64,000 nt of DNA from Chitinophaga sp. HK235 (GCF_018255755.1 NZ_CP073766.1:3224001-3288000); one strand, 5' to 3'; positions 34,189 through 43,903 are shown, counted from the first letter of the stretch. The notes: generated by a model not told the origin, from the letters alone. Program-made: numbers and translations.

Positions 34189-35424
34189 ATGATGCAACAA
34201 CCCGAATTAATACCACATCTGTTCAGGACAGAGTTTACAAAGATCACGGCTGTTCTGTGCAAACATTTTGGCATTGAACATATCCAGCTGGCAGAAGATA
34301 TCGCCAGCGAAACCTTTCTGCGTGCCATGGAAACCTGGACCTACAAAGGTATTCCTGAAAACCCTACCGCATGGCTGTATGTGGTGGCCAAAAACAAAGC
34401 GAAGAACTACTTTGCCCGCGCTCATATGTTTCAGGAGAAGATAGCCCCCGAACTGAAACAGCTTACTCCCGCTCCTTCCACAGAGATAGACCTGTCAGAT
34501 AAAAACATCACCGATAGTCAGCTCCAGATGTTGTTTGCCATCTGTCATCCGGCTATTTCCACCGAAGCACAGATAGGCCTGGCACTGCGTATCCTCTGCG
34601 GTTTCGGCATAGACGAGATCGCCAACGCTTTTCTGACTAACAAGGAAACGATCAACAAACGCCTCTTCAGAGCCAGAGAAAAATTAAGGGCCGAAAAAGT
34701 CCAAATCAGTATACCCGATGCTGCAGCCATACAGGAGCATCTGGACACTGTACTCACCACATTGTATCTGCTCTACAACGAGGGCTATTATTCCGAAAGT
34801 CAGGATACCATCATAAGGGAAGAGCTTTGCCTCGAAGCCATGCGGCTCACCAGACTACTGCTGGATCATGACATCACCAACACCCCGGCTGTCAATGCTT
34901 TGCTGGCTCTCATGTGTTTTCATGCGTCCCGCTTTCCCGCCAGAAAAAACGAACGCGGCGAACTAATCCTTTACCAGGACCAGGACCCCGCTCTCTGGAA
35001 CCTGGAGCTGATTGCACAGGGCGCCTGGTACCTGCATGCAGCGTCTCAGGGCAATACACTTACCCGCTACCATATGGAAGCCACCATTGCCTGGTGGCAT
35101 ACGATCAAAGAAGACAGCAGCGAAAAATGGGAGAACATTCTTCAATTATACAACCGGCTGCTGCAACTACAGTATTCTCCGGTAGCCGCCCTCAACCGCA
35201 CCTATGCACTCTCCAAAGCAAGAGGTAAAGCAGCCGCCATCGCGGAAGCAGAAAAACTGGGCCTTACAGACAATCCCTATTATTATGCACTACTGGGAGA
35301 ATTATACGAGGGCATTGATAACGGTCAAGCATTGCAACATCTGCAAACAGCCCAACATCTTTTTAAAACACAAACAGAAAAACAAACCATCCAGCGCAAA
35401 ATTGATCATCTGCCTACCACATGA
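34189..35424 (+). CDS. ECF42-type RNA polymerase sigma factor with C-terminal extension
   Basis: A 411-residue sigma factor, twice the usual ECF length. Region 2 (EDIASETFLRAMETWTYKG, NPTAWLYVVAKNKAKNYF) and region 4 (NAFLTNKETINKRLFRAREKLR) are in the first 190 residues. The group-specific YLLYNEGYYS motif and a C-terminal helical TPR-like domain (ALNRTYALSKARGKAAAI) follow. The neighbouring DGPF gene is the usual companion of this group, which regulates that neighbour in studied cases. Its 3' end overlaps the convergent LytTR gene by 19 bases. Confidence 0.9.
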   Translation: MMQQPELIPHLFRTEFTKITAVLCKHFGIEHIQLAEDIASETFLRAMETWTYKGIPENPTAWLYVVAKNKAKNYFARAHMFQEKIAPELKQLTPAPSTEIDLSDKNITDSQLQMLFAICHPAISTEAQIGLALRILCGFGIDEIANAFLTNKETINKRLFRAREKLRAEKVQISIPDAAAIQEHLDTVLTTLYLLYNEGYYSESQDTIIREELCLEAMRLTRLLLDHDITNTPAVNALLALMCFHASRFPARKNERGELILYQDQDPALWNLELIAQGAWYLHAASQGNTLTRYHMEATIAWWHTIKEDSSEKWENILQLYNRLLQLQYSPVAALNRTYALSKARGKAAAIAEAEKLGLTDNPYYYALLGELYEGIDNGQALQHLQTAQHLFKTQTEKQTIQRKIDHLPTT

Positions 35425-36131
35425 TGCGCTACAAAAAAAGAAAAAAGATATTCCCTGTAAGCATTGCCTATGGCCAGCTCCTGCTCTCCTATCTGTACAT
35501 CCTGATTATTCAGACTGGTCACATGCCTGAAATTAACCACCACTGATTTACTGATACGCACAAAGAGGTCCTGCGGCAATTGTTCCAGTAAGGCTTTCAG
35601 GTTGATGCCTACCATGAGTTTTCTGCCCACCATATGCAACAAACAATAATCCTTCACACCTTCTATATACAGACATTCGTTAAATACTACCCGGTGCAAT
35701 CTTCTGTCAGAGCGGATAAACACATGATCCTGTTGTGTGGCGATAGCCTGTTGCTGTTGTAGTTTGCGATATCTTTTCATGTCAGCATAGTCCAGCGCCT
35801 TTTGCACCGCCTGTGCAAAACGGTTGGGGTGCACGGGTTTCACGAGATAGTCGATGGCATTTACATCATAACTGTTAAGCGCATATTCCGTATAGGCAGA
35901 AGTAAACACGACCATCGTTTCTTTGTTGAGCTGCCTCGCAAACTCCAGTCCACAGCCGCCCGGCATCTGCACATCCAGAAAGACAAGGTCCACCGGGTTC
36001 AGCTCCATAAAATCAGCGGCCCTGGCGGCTCCGGAGAAGCAGCCCAGCAGTTGCAGCGATACATCCTGCTCTACCAGCAGCCGGATTTTCTCTCTGGCCA
36101 GCGGCTCATCATCAATTACAATACAGTTCAT
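35406..36131 (-). CDS. LytTR family response regulator
   Basis: A 241-residue two-component regulator. The receiver domain (CIVIDDEPLAREKI, LVFLDVQMPGGCG with phospho-acceptor Asp53, FTSAYTEYAL, YLVKPV) is followed by a LytTR DNA-binding domain (from about 140, FNECLYIEGVKDYCLLHM...). The start is placed at 36131, overlapping the kinase stop by 4 bases; the longer frame from 36287 is not family-like. It acts with the kinase encoded just upstream. The target genes are unknown. Confidence 0.9.
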   Translation of the reverse strand: MNCIVIDDEPLAREKIRLLVEQDVSLQLLGCFSGAARAADFMELNPVDLVFLDVQMPGGCGLEFARQLNKETMVVFTSAYTEYALNSYDVNAIDYLVKPVHPNRFAQAVQKALDYADMKRYRKLQQQQAIATQQDHVFIRSDRRLHRVVFNECLYIEGVKDYCLLHMVGRKLMVGINLKALLEQLPQDLFVRISKSVVVNFRHVTSLNNQDVQIGEQELAIGNAYREYLFSFFVAHHVVGR

Positions 36132-37156
36132 ATGCTTAAGGTTAAGGTTACTACAAACAGCTGGTCTTTGTTTTCTACCTGCAGCGAATGCCGGCAGGGG
36201 TATAACAATGCCAGTCGACGGCGTACATTTTTCAGACCGGCTCCACCGGGAAGTGCCGTCCCTGCGGCAGCTACAGGGTTTACACAACAGAATACCAGTT
36301 GTCCATCTGTAACAGTCAGTTCCAGATTAATATAGGGGTGACCGTTATAATCGTTGTGTTTAACAGCATTTTCAACAAAGGGCATCAGTAGCAAAGCATG
36401 CACGGATGCCGCCTGTATATTGCCAGTAGTGTTTACTGATACATCCAGCACATCATGCCGTAACTTTTCAAGATAGAGAAAGTCATGGATAAACGACAGT
36501 TCCTGCGGCAGCCCTACCTGGCCGTTGCCAGCCAGATACAACTGATAACGCAGCAAACGGGACAGTGTATGCACTACCTCCGAAGCCCGCTGCTGGTCGG
36601 CATATATCAGCGTATCCAGGTTGTTGAGCGTATTAAACAGAAAGTGCGGCGACAACTGTTTCTTAAGATTTTCCAGTTCTGTCTGCAGGCTGATAGCGCG
36701 GTGATAGCCGGTTTCCAGCCACTGTCCGAATAATTTCACCGCAGTGGAAGCGGCCAGCAATGCCAGCATCATCACATAAAAGACAAGGGCGTCTTTTGTA
36801 TGATAAGGTTTAAAACTTTTGCCGGCCTTCAGCAAAGGTGTCATCAGTGGCTCCATCCAGACCGTCAGCAACATCAAAAAGGTGATCACCCCAAACACAG
36901 CCATGATATATTCATAATAACGATACCGCAGCAACAGGCCAGGTACCAGCAGGTAGATATTCACATAAGGTCCGGCCAGGAAAAATATAAGCCCCAGTAC
37001 TTTCATGAAAGCTTGCCATGCCGGTTGGTATTCGTCCATGCCCACTGCGAAATATAAAATCACTGCCGGCAGTACATGGCATAGTATCTTATAGGCTACG
37101 GATTTCCTCATCCATAGCGGCAGTTGTATCATTTCACTATGAATAGCTGTCTGCAT
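36128..37156 (-). CDS. LytS/YehU-type sensor histidine kinase
   Basis: A 342-residue membrane kinase. Four hydrophobic segments fill the first 150 residues. The phosphorylated His lies in LKKQLSPHFLFNTLNNLDTL (about residues 189-208). The N-box MPFVENAVKHND and the G-region GGAGLKNVRRRLALLYP complete an HK of the His_kinase (LytS) type. No separate periplasmic sensor is seen, so the membrane part probably senses. The stop overlaps the LytTR start by 4 bases. Confidence 0.9.
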   Translation of the reverse strand: MQTAIHSEMIQLPLWMRKSVAYKILCHVLPAVILYFAVGMDEYQPAWQAFMKVLGLIFFLAGPYVNIYLLVPGLLLRYRYYEYIMAVFGVITFLMLLTVWMEPLMTPLLKAGKSFKPYHTKDALVFYVMMLALLAASTAVKLFGQWLETGYHRAISLQTELENLKKQLSPHFLFNTLNNLDTLIYADQQRASEVVHTLSRLLRYQLYLAGNGQVGLPQELSFIHDFLYLEKLRHDVLDVSVNTTGNIQAASVHALLLMPFVENAVKHNDYNGHPYINLELTVTDGQLVFCCVNPVAAAGTALPGGAGLKNVRRRLALLYPCRHSLQVENKDQLFVVTLTLSI

Positions 37157-37371
37157 CGGGATTTTAAAAAAAGGCGGATGTACGAACTACGCTGCGCGAA
37201 CAACCAACCCTGTGATTTGATCTACCAATAATACGCGGCTGCCTGCCGCTTACCCCTATCCGGGCATTTGTTGCCGGAGGAAAGCGGTTGCCAGTCATTT
37301 TCCCCGGCCTTCTATAATACCAGCCATATGCTTGCGGCCTATGCCTTTGTTTTGCTGAAAAAAGAAAAGTA

Positions 37372-38520
37372 ATGATGAGAAACCTCTGCTTAGCAATTTT
37401 ATTCGCCTTTGTGGTCAGCTCCTGTAAAAAAAATAAAGATGAAGTAGTTCAGCAGGAACCGCTGAAAACAGCTGCAGCATCACAACAGGTAGACAAACTA
37501 ATCAACGAGATTAAAATCCCCGGTGTAGCGGTGGCACTGGTAGGCCCTGATGGGATTGTATGGTCCAGAACTGCAGGCATGGCCAACCTGGAGAAAAAAG
37601 AAGCACTCACCAACAAAACTGTTTTTAAACTGGGCTCTGTTGCCAAGCCGTTTATCGCTTTCAGCGTAATGAAGCTGGTGGAACAGGGAAAGTTAAACCT
37701 GGATGCTAACGTCAACGACTATCTGCCGTTTACCGTACAAAACCCCAAAAACCCGGGTAAAAAGATTACCCTGCGGACCTTATTGAGCCATACCTCCGGT
37801 ATTATTGATACCGTGTACAGCAGATTTCTTTTGGAGGACTTTGTTGTAAAGGAAATAGACCATCCGGTTCCTATCAGCGAGTACATACGCAGCATGCTCG
37901 ACCCTACCGGAAAATACTACAGCCCGGACACCTTCCTGGATGACCGTGAAAAGCCTGTCTACAGCTATTCCAATGTGGGTGCTACACTGGCTGCATATAT
38001 TGTGGAACTGACAGTAAAAGAAAATTTCGACACCTGGGCCACCCGCCAGTTTATTGCTCCTTTAAACACCACCACTTTAACATGGCATCTGCGGGATTTC
38101 GCGTCCCAACCCTTTGCCATGCCTTATGGCCCGGCATTGCAACCCTGGGGCAAATACAGCATGGTCGATTACTGTGCCGGTGGACTTCACAGCAATCTCA
38201 CCGACCTGGCCACCTTCGCAAGGATGCTGATTAATAACGGTAACGTGAATGGCCAACAGATAATAGCCGCCAGTTCACTGGATGCTATGGGGCAGGTGCA
38301 ATATCCTGATATCAAATCTACCCAGGGCCTTTTCTGGGAACGTTACAAAATGGACAACCGTCCTGTTTTCGGGCATTCCGGAGACGTATGGGGCAGCCAT
38401 TCCCTGCTGTATATCAACCCTGAAAGTAAACGGGCCGCCATCATTCTGTATAACCGTGACCTGGAAGACAATCAACAACCAGAAATCAATAAACTGTTAC
38501 AAATGCTGCTTTCCCTATAA
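37372..38520 (+). CDS. Serine hydrolase lipoprotein, class C beta-lactamase fold
   Basis: A 382-residue exported lipoprotein (lipobox VSSC) of the beta-lactamase/transpeptidase-like superfamily. The catalytic SVAK (KLGSVAKPF), the second motif YSNVG and the third-strand HSGDVWGSHS are visible. It is probably an esterase, D-aminopeptidase or peptidoglycan-related enzyme rather than a resistance enzyme. It is convergent with another hydrolase of the same superfamily, separated by a terminator. Confidence 0.85.
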   Translation: MMRNLCLAILFAFVVSSCKKNKDEVVQQEPLKTAAASQQVDKLINEIKIPGVAVALVGPDGIVWSRTAGMANLEKKEALTNKTVFKLGSVAKPFIAFSVMKLVEQGKLNLDANVNDYLPFTVQNPKNPGKKITLRTLLSHTSGIIDTVYSRFLLEDFVVKEIDHPVPISEYIRSMLDPTGKYYSPDTFLDDREKPVYSYSNVGATLAAYIVELTVKENFDTWATRQFIAPLNTTTLTWHLRDFASQPFAMPYGPALQPWGKYSMVDYCAGGLHSNLTDLATFARMLINNGNVNGQQIIAASSLDAMGQVQYPDIKSTQGLFWERYKMDNRPVFGHSGDVWGSHSLLYINPESKRAAIILYNRDLEDNQQPEINKLLQMLLSL

Positions 38521-38524
38521 CACA

Positions 38525-38559
38525 TAAAAAAGCCTCCACCTGTTATTACGGGTGGAGGC
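38525..38559 (-). terminator. Terminator of the minus-strand serine hydrolase
   Basis: gcctccacc (38532-38540) and ggtggaggc (38551-38559) pair exactly. On the minus strand the stem is followed by a run of U (complement of 38526-38531). Confidence 0.8.
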
Positions 38560-38577
38560 CAGCAGCTGAAACAAACA

Positions 38578-39663
38578 TTATTTTATTTTTGTAATGGCCT
38601 TCAAAACCCTGTACACAAACATAACGCCCCTCGTCAGGAAGCCCGAACGATTGAAGCTGCCCGCTATATAAATATCAAATACCGGATTAAAAAGCATAAA
38701 GGAACCAGTAGAGCCCAAATGGCCCCACACATCATATTTACGGGTAAACATATGCATTCTCACCCGCATCAGTCCCATACCGTAATCCACGCCCGTCCAG
38801 GTTTTCCGCCACACCATCATCTTCTCCAGCGACGCCTGGCTGATCAGCCGGCCTGTTGTCAGCGCCTGCATAAAAATGATCAGATCTCCGGCTGTGCTGA
38901 TGGTTTGCCCCGAAGCATAGATACTGCTGAAACTTCTGTACTCCTCCACACGGATCTCTTTTCTGCGCAGAAAAACACTCGCCACCGGATAAAGACTGCT
39001 CACTGCCGGAGTGCTATACTGCAACAGATAAGAGTGTTGCATACCCAGCGGTTCAAAAATAAATTCATGTAACACCTTTTCGTAGGGTTTGCCGGTAACC
39101 GCCGCAATCACCAATCCCAGCAGGTTGTAGCCGGTATCGGTGTAATGTAGTTTTTCTCCCGGCGGGAAAAGCGGGTCTATATGCAGTTTGGTCCAGCTCA
39201 CTGTTTCTTCCGGTGTCCAAAGCCGGTCCGGCACTTCCAGCAGCAACTGAAGGAAATAGGGTCCGTTGCCGGGTTTGTCTTCATAAAAATCCGGCAGTCC
39301 GGAAGTATGCGACAACAGATGCGCAATGGTGATGTCCGCCGTGTAATCCCGGCCTTTGTATACATGCAGGCCCTGTGTCAGCGAGGCCGGCAGATAACGC
39401 ACCAGCGGATCTTCCAGACTAATCCGGCCCTGTTCCACCAGCATCATGATGATCACAGCTGTAAATGTTTTACCGATGCTGGCCGTATGCCAGGGCTGCC
39501 CGGGATCAGCAACTACACCATTTGTGCTGCCGGCGGCCATCTCCCAGTCTACCGCATATTTCGCCGAAAATACTTTCAGATAGGCATTGTAAACACAGGG
39601 CCCTGCCGCTGTTTTTTGAATAAACTGCTGCTCCAGTTTAAATTTCGTCTCCAATAAATTCAT
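38578..39663 (-). CDS. Serine hydrolase, class C beta-lactamase fold
   Basis: A 361-residue cytoplasmic or membrane-associated member of the same superfamily as its neighbour; no signal peptide is seen. The catalytic SIGK (TASIGKTFTAV), the YTDTGYN second motif (Asp replacing the usual Ser/Asn order) and HLGSTGS near the C-terminus are present. The C-terminal end is hydrophobic (IYIAGSFNRSGFLTRGVMFVYRVL). It has low similarity to the convergent gene at 37372, so they are not a recent duplication. Confidence 0.8.
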   Translation of the reverse strand: MNLLETKFKLEQQFIQKTAAGPCVYNAYLKVFSAKYAVDWEMAAGSTNGVVADPGQPWHTASIGKTFTAVIIMMLVEQGRISLEDPLVRYLPASLTQGLHVYKGRDYTADITIAHLLSHTSGLPDFYEDKPGNGPYFLQLLLEVPDRLWTPEETVSWTKLHIDPLFPPGEKLHYTDTGYNLLGLVIAAVTGKPYEKVLHEFIFEPLGMQHSYLLQYSTPAVSSLYPVASVFLRRKEIRVEEYRSFSSIYASGQTISTAGDLIIFMQALTTGRLISQASLEKMMVWRKTWTGVDYGMGLMRVRMHMFTRKYDVWGHLGSTGSFMLFNPVFDIYIAGSFNRSGFLTRGVMFVYRVLKAITKIK

Positions 39664-39695
39664 ATAGGTTCAGGGGAAATGAATATCTATTATAG

Positions 39696-39715
39696 CCCAG
39701 GGCTTCAGCCCTGGG
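39696..39715. repeat. Palindromic repeat-like hairpin
   Basis: cccagggc (39696-39703), TTCA loop, gccctggg (39708-39715), preceded by tatag and followed by atgcttg. It lies in the gap between two divergent genes and has no T-run. This GC-rich block in an otherwise AT-rich spacer resembles interspersed REP-like elements of Bacteroidota, but only one copy is in the window. Confidence 0.45.
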
Positions 39716-39844
39716 ATGCTTGAAATTATTTATTCGCTATACAAGATGCGCAATAAAACCGGCTTTCCCTATATAAACCCGTTAAACCTGCATGAAATAT
39801 CTACCACCAGCCTCATTCCGTCAAGAAAATATTACATTTACAAC

Positions 39845-40717
39845 ATGCTCAAGCAGGTCAACCAATTACTCAACAGAAAATATCCCTTTGAAATAGTCAG
39901 GATGAAACCGATCCTGATCATCAGTATGCTCATCAGTGCGGTGGTGTACGTGTATCAACCTTTCGGCTTCAGCCAGTATCAAAAAAACAAACTGCTGGGC
40001 GCTCTTCCTTTTGGTGTGGTCACTTTTTTGGGGCTTCTTTTCTGCAACTACTTCCTGAAAGGCACCCTGCTGAAGAACAAACAAATCAAATGGACCATCC
40101 TCTGGGAGGCAGGTCATATCCTATCGGTTTTTCTGGTGCTGGCATTTTTGAACACACTGGTTTTTCTTTATTTTTTTGAAGATATTCACTTTTTCCGGAC
40201 AGCCGATACCATCACACAGCTACAGCTACTCCTGCACGTGCTGATGCTGACAGTAGCTATTGGCATCTTCCCTGTGGCAGCCGTTATCACCATCCGGTAC
40301 AACCGTGCCCTGCGCAACAATCTCAACAGCATCATCCGCAGCGATCAGCAGCTGGCCCCTCCGGATCCCACCAAACAGCTCGTATTTCCGTCTGCCAATA
40401 CTACCGAACAGCCGTTACATATCAGCATCCAGGATTTCCTGTTTCTGGAAGTGGTAAAAAACCATATCCATGTTTATCACCTGGTAAATGGATCAGTAAC
40501 GACAACGGTTATACGTAATACACTAACCACCATCTCCGAAACCATCCAGGACGCGACCCTCTTTCGGTGCCATCGTTCTTTCCTGGTCAACCTCAGCCAT
40601 ATCAAAACAGCCAGCGGCAACTCCAACGGTTACAAAATCATCCTGAAAGGCTACGAAACCTATCCCATCCCGGTATCCAGGACTTTTGTGCCAGCCTTCC
40701 AGGAGATCATTCATTAG
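39845..40717 (+). CDS. Membrane-bound LytTR transcriptional regulator
   Basis: A 290-residue regulator without a receiver domain. The N-terminus carries about four membrane helices (ILIISMLISAVVYVYQPF, LPFGVVTFLGLLFCNYFL, HILSVFLVLAFLNTLVFLYFF, LHVLMLTVAIGIFPVAAV). The C-terminus is a LytTR DNA-binding domain (FLFLEVVKNHIHVYHL... through FRCHRSFLVNLSHIK). The start is placed at 39845. It probably senses a membrane-related signal and binds DNA while anchored. Its stop overlaps the convergent TPR-like gene by 4 bases. Confidence 0.8.
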   Translation: MLKQVNQLLNRKYPFEIVRMKPILIISMLISAVVYVYQPFGFSQYQKNKLLGALPFGVVTFLGLLFCNYFLKGTLLKNKQIKWTILWEAGHILSVFLVLAFLNTLVFLYFFEDIHFFRTADTITQLQLLLHVLMLTVAIGIFPVAAVITIRYNRALRNNLNSIIRSDQQLAPPDPTKQLVFPSANTTEQPLHISIQDFLFLEVVKNHIHVYHLVNGSVTTTVIRNTLTTISETIQDATLFRCHRSFLVNLSHIKTASGNSNGYKIILKGYETYPIPVSRTFVPAFQEIIH

Positions 40718-41376
40718 TGACAGCTGTTTTCCTTCACATATAACAGCTCCGGCAAACCCCAGTCGGGAGACACTGCCGTAGCGGGTTTGAAGTCGTGGAA
40801 TGTTTTTTCCACCTGTTGCAGTTTGTCACAGAAGCCGTTGTCTGCCGCCTTTGTAAAGGCTGCCATCCTGTTTTGGAAGATCGCCAGCTGCAGCTGCGGA
40901 CGCGGATTGTGCTGGTTCAGGCGGATGGCTTTTTCATAACCGCCTATTACCTCCCGATAGTATTTCTGCCCGTTGACAGCCGGATTCAGTGAGATCATAG
41001 CATAATAGTAATAGGCCTCCAGCGTATATACTTCCGACATATCCGCGCTGCCATTGGCTTTCAGCGCCGTCAGCTTATCTGCAGCTTCCTGCACTAAGTC
41101 TTCCGGTTTGGCGCCTGCCTTGCTCAATACCAGTTTCAGATCGAAATAGGCAATGTAATAGTCCGGCAGCCATTCGCCCGGATACATGGCTGACAAACGT
41201 TTCAAGGTATTCACCTGATCATATAGTTTGCTGATATCTTTTTCTTCCTTCACCCGGGTTAATACCTGCTGCAACATGTCCTGGCAAGTAACGCTTATTT
41301 CTTTCACAGGAACAGACTGTGCATAAACAGTGGTAACAGACCACATAACGAACATTAAAAGGAGGATCTTTTTCAT
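40714..41376 (-). CDS. Secreted TPR-like hypothetical protein
   Basis: A 220-residue exported protein. A signal peptide (MKKILLLMFVMWSVTTVYAQ) is followed by helical pairs like tetratricopeptide repeats (VYTLEAYYYYAMISLNP, YEKAIRLNQHNPRPQLQLAIFQNRM). Cysteines near the end could form a disulfide. It lies 19 bases after the TonB-dependent receptor gene, and the pair looks like an operon. The role is unknown, possibly a periplasmic partner of the receptor. Confidence 0.65.
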   Translation of the reverse strand: MKKILLLMFVMWSVTTVYAQSVPVKEISVTCQDMLQQVLTRVKEEKDISKLYDQVNTLKRLSAMYPGEWLPDYYIAYFDLKLVLSKAGAKPEDLVQEAADKLTALKANGSADMSEVYTLEAYYYYAMISLNPAVNGQKYYREVIGGYEKAIRLNQHNPRPQLQLAIFQNRMAAFTKAADNGFCDKLQQVEKTFHDFKPATAVSPDWGLPELLYVKENSCH

Positions 41377-41395
41377 TTGATATTTTTTATGTTGA

Positions 41396-43555
41396 TTAAA
41401 AACTGGACACATCATAAGCGGAACTGCTTTTCAGGGAGATGAACAGCCCGAGATAGAAAAAACGGCTACGGGAGGCCATCACCGGCTCTCCGGCATAAAC
41501 ACCCTTGCTATCAGGCAATGGCGCATAACGGTAACCGTAGGTATTGGCCCTGCCTGTGAGATTGCCCATAGAGGTATACAGAATAACCCTGGGACTTAGC
41601 AGGAAAGTCAGGTTGGCATCAAGACTGAAATAGGCTTTGTCGATGGCATTGATAAACCCCGGCGTATTGGGATTATGGTAAGGCCTGCCACTGGCATAGG
41701 TGCCCGTAAATCCTGCATAGGTCTTTATCAGCGGGAAATGATATTTAAAAGACATACGCGCATTATGCCGGGAAGCAAACAGTGGGGTGGACATCACCGG
41801 AAAATCCCTGTACAGGCGTGCTGCATCATTAAAAGAATAAGAGACATTATACTTCAGTCGTTTCACGCTGGTCTCATCTGAATAATATATATCAAAACCC
41901 GCGCTCTTACCATATCCCTCAGAGGTATACACCTGTTGCCGCAACAGTTCCAGCTGATCATACGACTTATAATAAGCTTCTGCCTTCAGCAGCCTGCCAT
42001 TAAAATCCCAGGAAGCACCCAATATGTAATGGGTGGCGAGCGACTGCTGCAGGTCCTGATGCGGAGCCGCCAGTACAGTATTGTCGGGTGTTTGATAATA
42101 TTTGCCGTAGATGGCAGACACCTGGAATTTATCTGCCAGGTAATTCAGGGATATACGGGGAGAGAGATTCCAGGCATGGTTAAACTCCGTATATTCCAGG
42201 CGTCCTGATACATTGGCATACAACCCGTGCAGCAGCCGTATCTGGTTGTCTACAAAAGCAGCATACAACTGATTATTCAGCTGACGGTCCTGCAACAGCT
42301 GTTGCACCGTATCGTGATAAACCGTCTGGTAGCCTTTCAAGTAGGCTTCCACCCCGGTGCTCAGCCGGTAAGCCGGTACAATGGTCCTCTCCAGCTTTGC
42401 TTTGATATGCCACTCATTTTCTTTCTGCCGGTAATCATCTCCCTGAAACTTAGCGCTCCCGTAATGACTGTCCACATAAGAAAAAGCGGCACCCAGGAAC
42501 AGGCGGGTATTATGGCGGAGTTTTGTTTTCAGGGTAGCATTCAGGTAATAGTTGTCCTGATGCAAGTTGAAATCCCTTAATGGCACATCATTCAGCGTAT
42601 CGGCAAAAGTGCGGATGAAGGCAGTCCTGTCGTAGGCGGTATACAGTTTAAAAAGGCTGCGCGGGCCGGGCGCCGTTTTGTACTGGGCTTCGGCAGATAT
42701 TGACTGGTATGGTTTTTTCCAGGTGTACCGGTCGGGTAGGAACTGGTTGTACAGCCCCAGGTTCAGATAGTTGACATTCCCGGAGAGGGAACTTTTTTTG
42801 AATGCTACGGAGCCGCCACCGCCTATGCTCAGGGGAGAAACGTTGACACCAGCTTTGGTACTACCGGCCACATCTTTAGTATCCATGGGCAATACAGCCG
42901 AGAGGGCCTGCCCGAATTCTGATTCATAACCGCCCAGGGAGAAATTGATGCCCTGGAAGAGGAAAGGTGAAAACCGGCCACGGGCGGGCATGTCCTGTGC
43001 CGTAATGGAATAGGGGTTGAGCACATGCATCCCGTCGATGAAGGTCTGTGTTTCGCGGTTATCGCCACCACGGATGTACAGCTTACCATCTTCCCCTACT
43101 TTCTGTGTGCCTGGCAGGGCCATCAGTGCCCCATAGATATCGCCGTTGGAGCTGCCGGTCATCACCACGTCGAGTGCATCCAGCTTTTCCAGCGTACGGC
43201 TTTTACCCAGACTGAACGTGCTGGCCCTCACCACTACTTCGCTCAGGTTTTTATCCTGGCTCTGCAAAATGATGGACAGTGTACCCATCTCCGTTACCCG
43301 GGCGGTAAGCCGGTAGTCTTTGTACCCTATATAACTTACTCCCAGGGTCACACTTCCGGTATAGGTGGTGGCAAAACTGAATCTTCCGTCTTTCCCGGAA
43401 GTAGTCCCTTCCAGGCTGCCGGTAATATAAATATTGGCGCCTTCTATCGGCATCCCTTTATAATTAGTGATGATCCCGCTGATCACAGGTTGTTGAGAAT
43501 AGCCCTGTTGAAATGTCAGCAAGAGGGCAAAAAAGAGTATCATTTTTAAACGCAT
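41396..43555 (-). CDS. TonB-dependent outer-membrane receptor
   Basis: A 719-residue receptor without STN domain and shorter than SusC proteins. A signal peptide (to about residue 20) is followed by a carboxypeptidase-regulatory-like domain (ISGIITNYKGMPIEGANIYI), the plug (LSEVVVRASTFSLGKSRTLEKLDALDVV, then RGGDNRETQTFIDGMHVLNPY) and the barrel, ending YDVSSF with terminal F. No SusD is adjacent, so it probably takes up a small ligand such as a metal chelate or peptide; this is inference. The following gene encodes a TPR-like secreted protein. Confidence 0.9.
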   Translation of the reverse strand: MRLKMILFFALLLTFQQGYSQQPVISGIITNYKGMPIEGANIYITGSLEGTTSGKDGRFSFATTYTGSVTLGVSYIGYKDYRLTARVTEMGTLSIILQSQDKNLSEVVVRASTFSLGKSRTLEKLDALDVVMTGSSNGDIYGALMALPGTQKVGEDGKLYIRGGDNRETQTFIDGMHVLNPYSITAQDMPARGRFSPFLFQGINFSLGGYESEFGQALSAVLPMDTKDVAGSTKAGVNVSPLSIGGGGSVAFKKSSLSGNVNYLNLGLYNQFLPDRYTWKKPYQSISAEAQYKTAPGPRSLFKLYTAYDRTAFIRTFADTLNDVPLRDFNLHQDNYYLNATLKTKLRHNTRLFLGAAFSYVDSHYGSAKFQGDDYRQKENEWHIKAKLERTIVPAYRLSTGVEAYLKGYQTVYHDTVQQLLQDRQLNNQLYAAFVDNQIRLLHGLYANVSGRLEYTEFNHAWNLSPRISLNYLADKFQVSAIYGKYYQTPDNTVLAAPHQDLQQSLATHYILGASWDFNGRLLKAEAYYKSYDQLELLRQQVYTSEGYGKSAGFDIYYSDETSVKRLKYNVSYSFNDAARLYRDFPVMSTPLFASRHNARMSFKYHFPLIKTYAGFTGTYASGRPYHNPNTPGFINAIDKAYFSLDANLTFLLSPRVILYTSMGNLTGRANTYGYRYAPLPDSKGVYAGEPVMASRSRFFYLGLFISLKSSSAYDVSSF

Positions 43556-43842
43556 AACGGATGCTTTTGGTCAAAATCCGTGGCCGGGCCACAGCACAAT
43601 ATTAAATTGACCATCACTGGTTTTCAACACGTTAAGACGAACAACAAGGCTTTGGGACGAATAACTAAGGGCTGTGACGACCCGTTAATCATTGGGACAG
43701 GCAGGCAGGATTTACGGGCAAAAAACATAACCGTTAAAGACCCTTGCAATAGTCATGCATTTCAAAAAAACATTCTGATGGAATTTAAGCCAGTGACAGA
43801 TGATGAAGTAACAGCCCCAAAGCTGTAGTCTCTGAACATAAA
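43556..43842. other. Gene-free stretch before the TonB-dependent receptor
   Basis: This stretch holds no convincing gene. An 82-codon plus-strand frame at 43580-43828 has no family-like features and is rejected. The receptor promoter on the minus strand should be here, but no clear TTTG-N19/20-TAnnTTTG pair is seen. Confidence 0.4.
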
Positions 43843-43880
43843 AAAAGACGCAAAGGCTCTCGTAGTCCTTTGCGTCTTTT
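43843..43880 (-). terminator. Terminator of the giant repeat protein gene
   Basis: aaaagacgcaaagg (43843-43856) and cctttgcgtctttt (43867-43880) form a perfect 14-bp stem with A- and T-rich flanks. It lies 24 bases after the stop of the giant minus-strand gene and would also work on the plus strand. Confidence 0.85.
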
Positions 43881-43903
43881 GTATTTTTTTAGAGAGAAGA
43901 AAA

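Noticed and set aside
43580..43828. 82-codon plus-strand frame between giant gene and TonB receptor
   Set aside because: No recognisable features and it runs antiparallel to the flanking genes.
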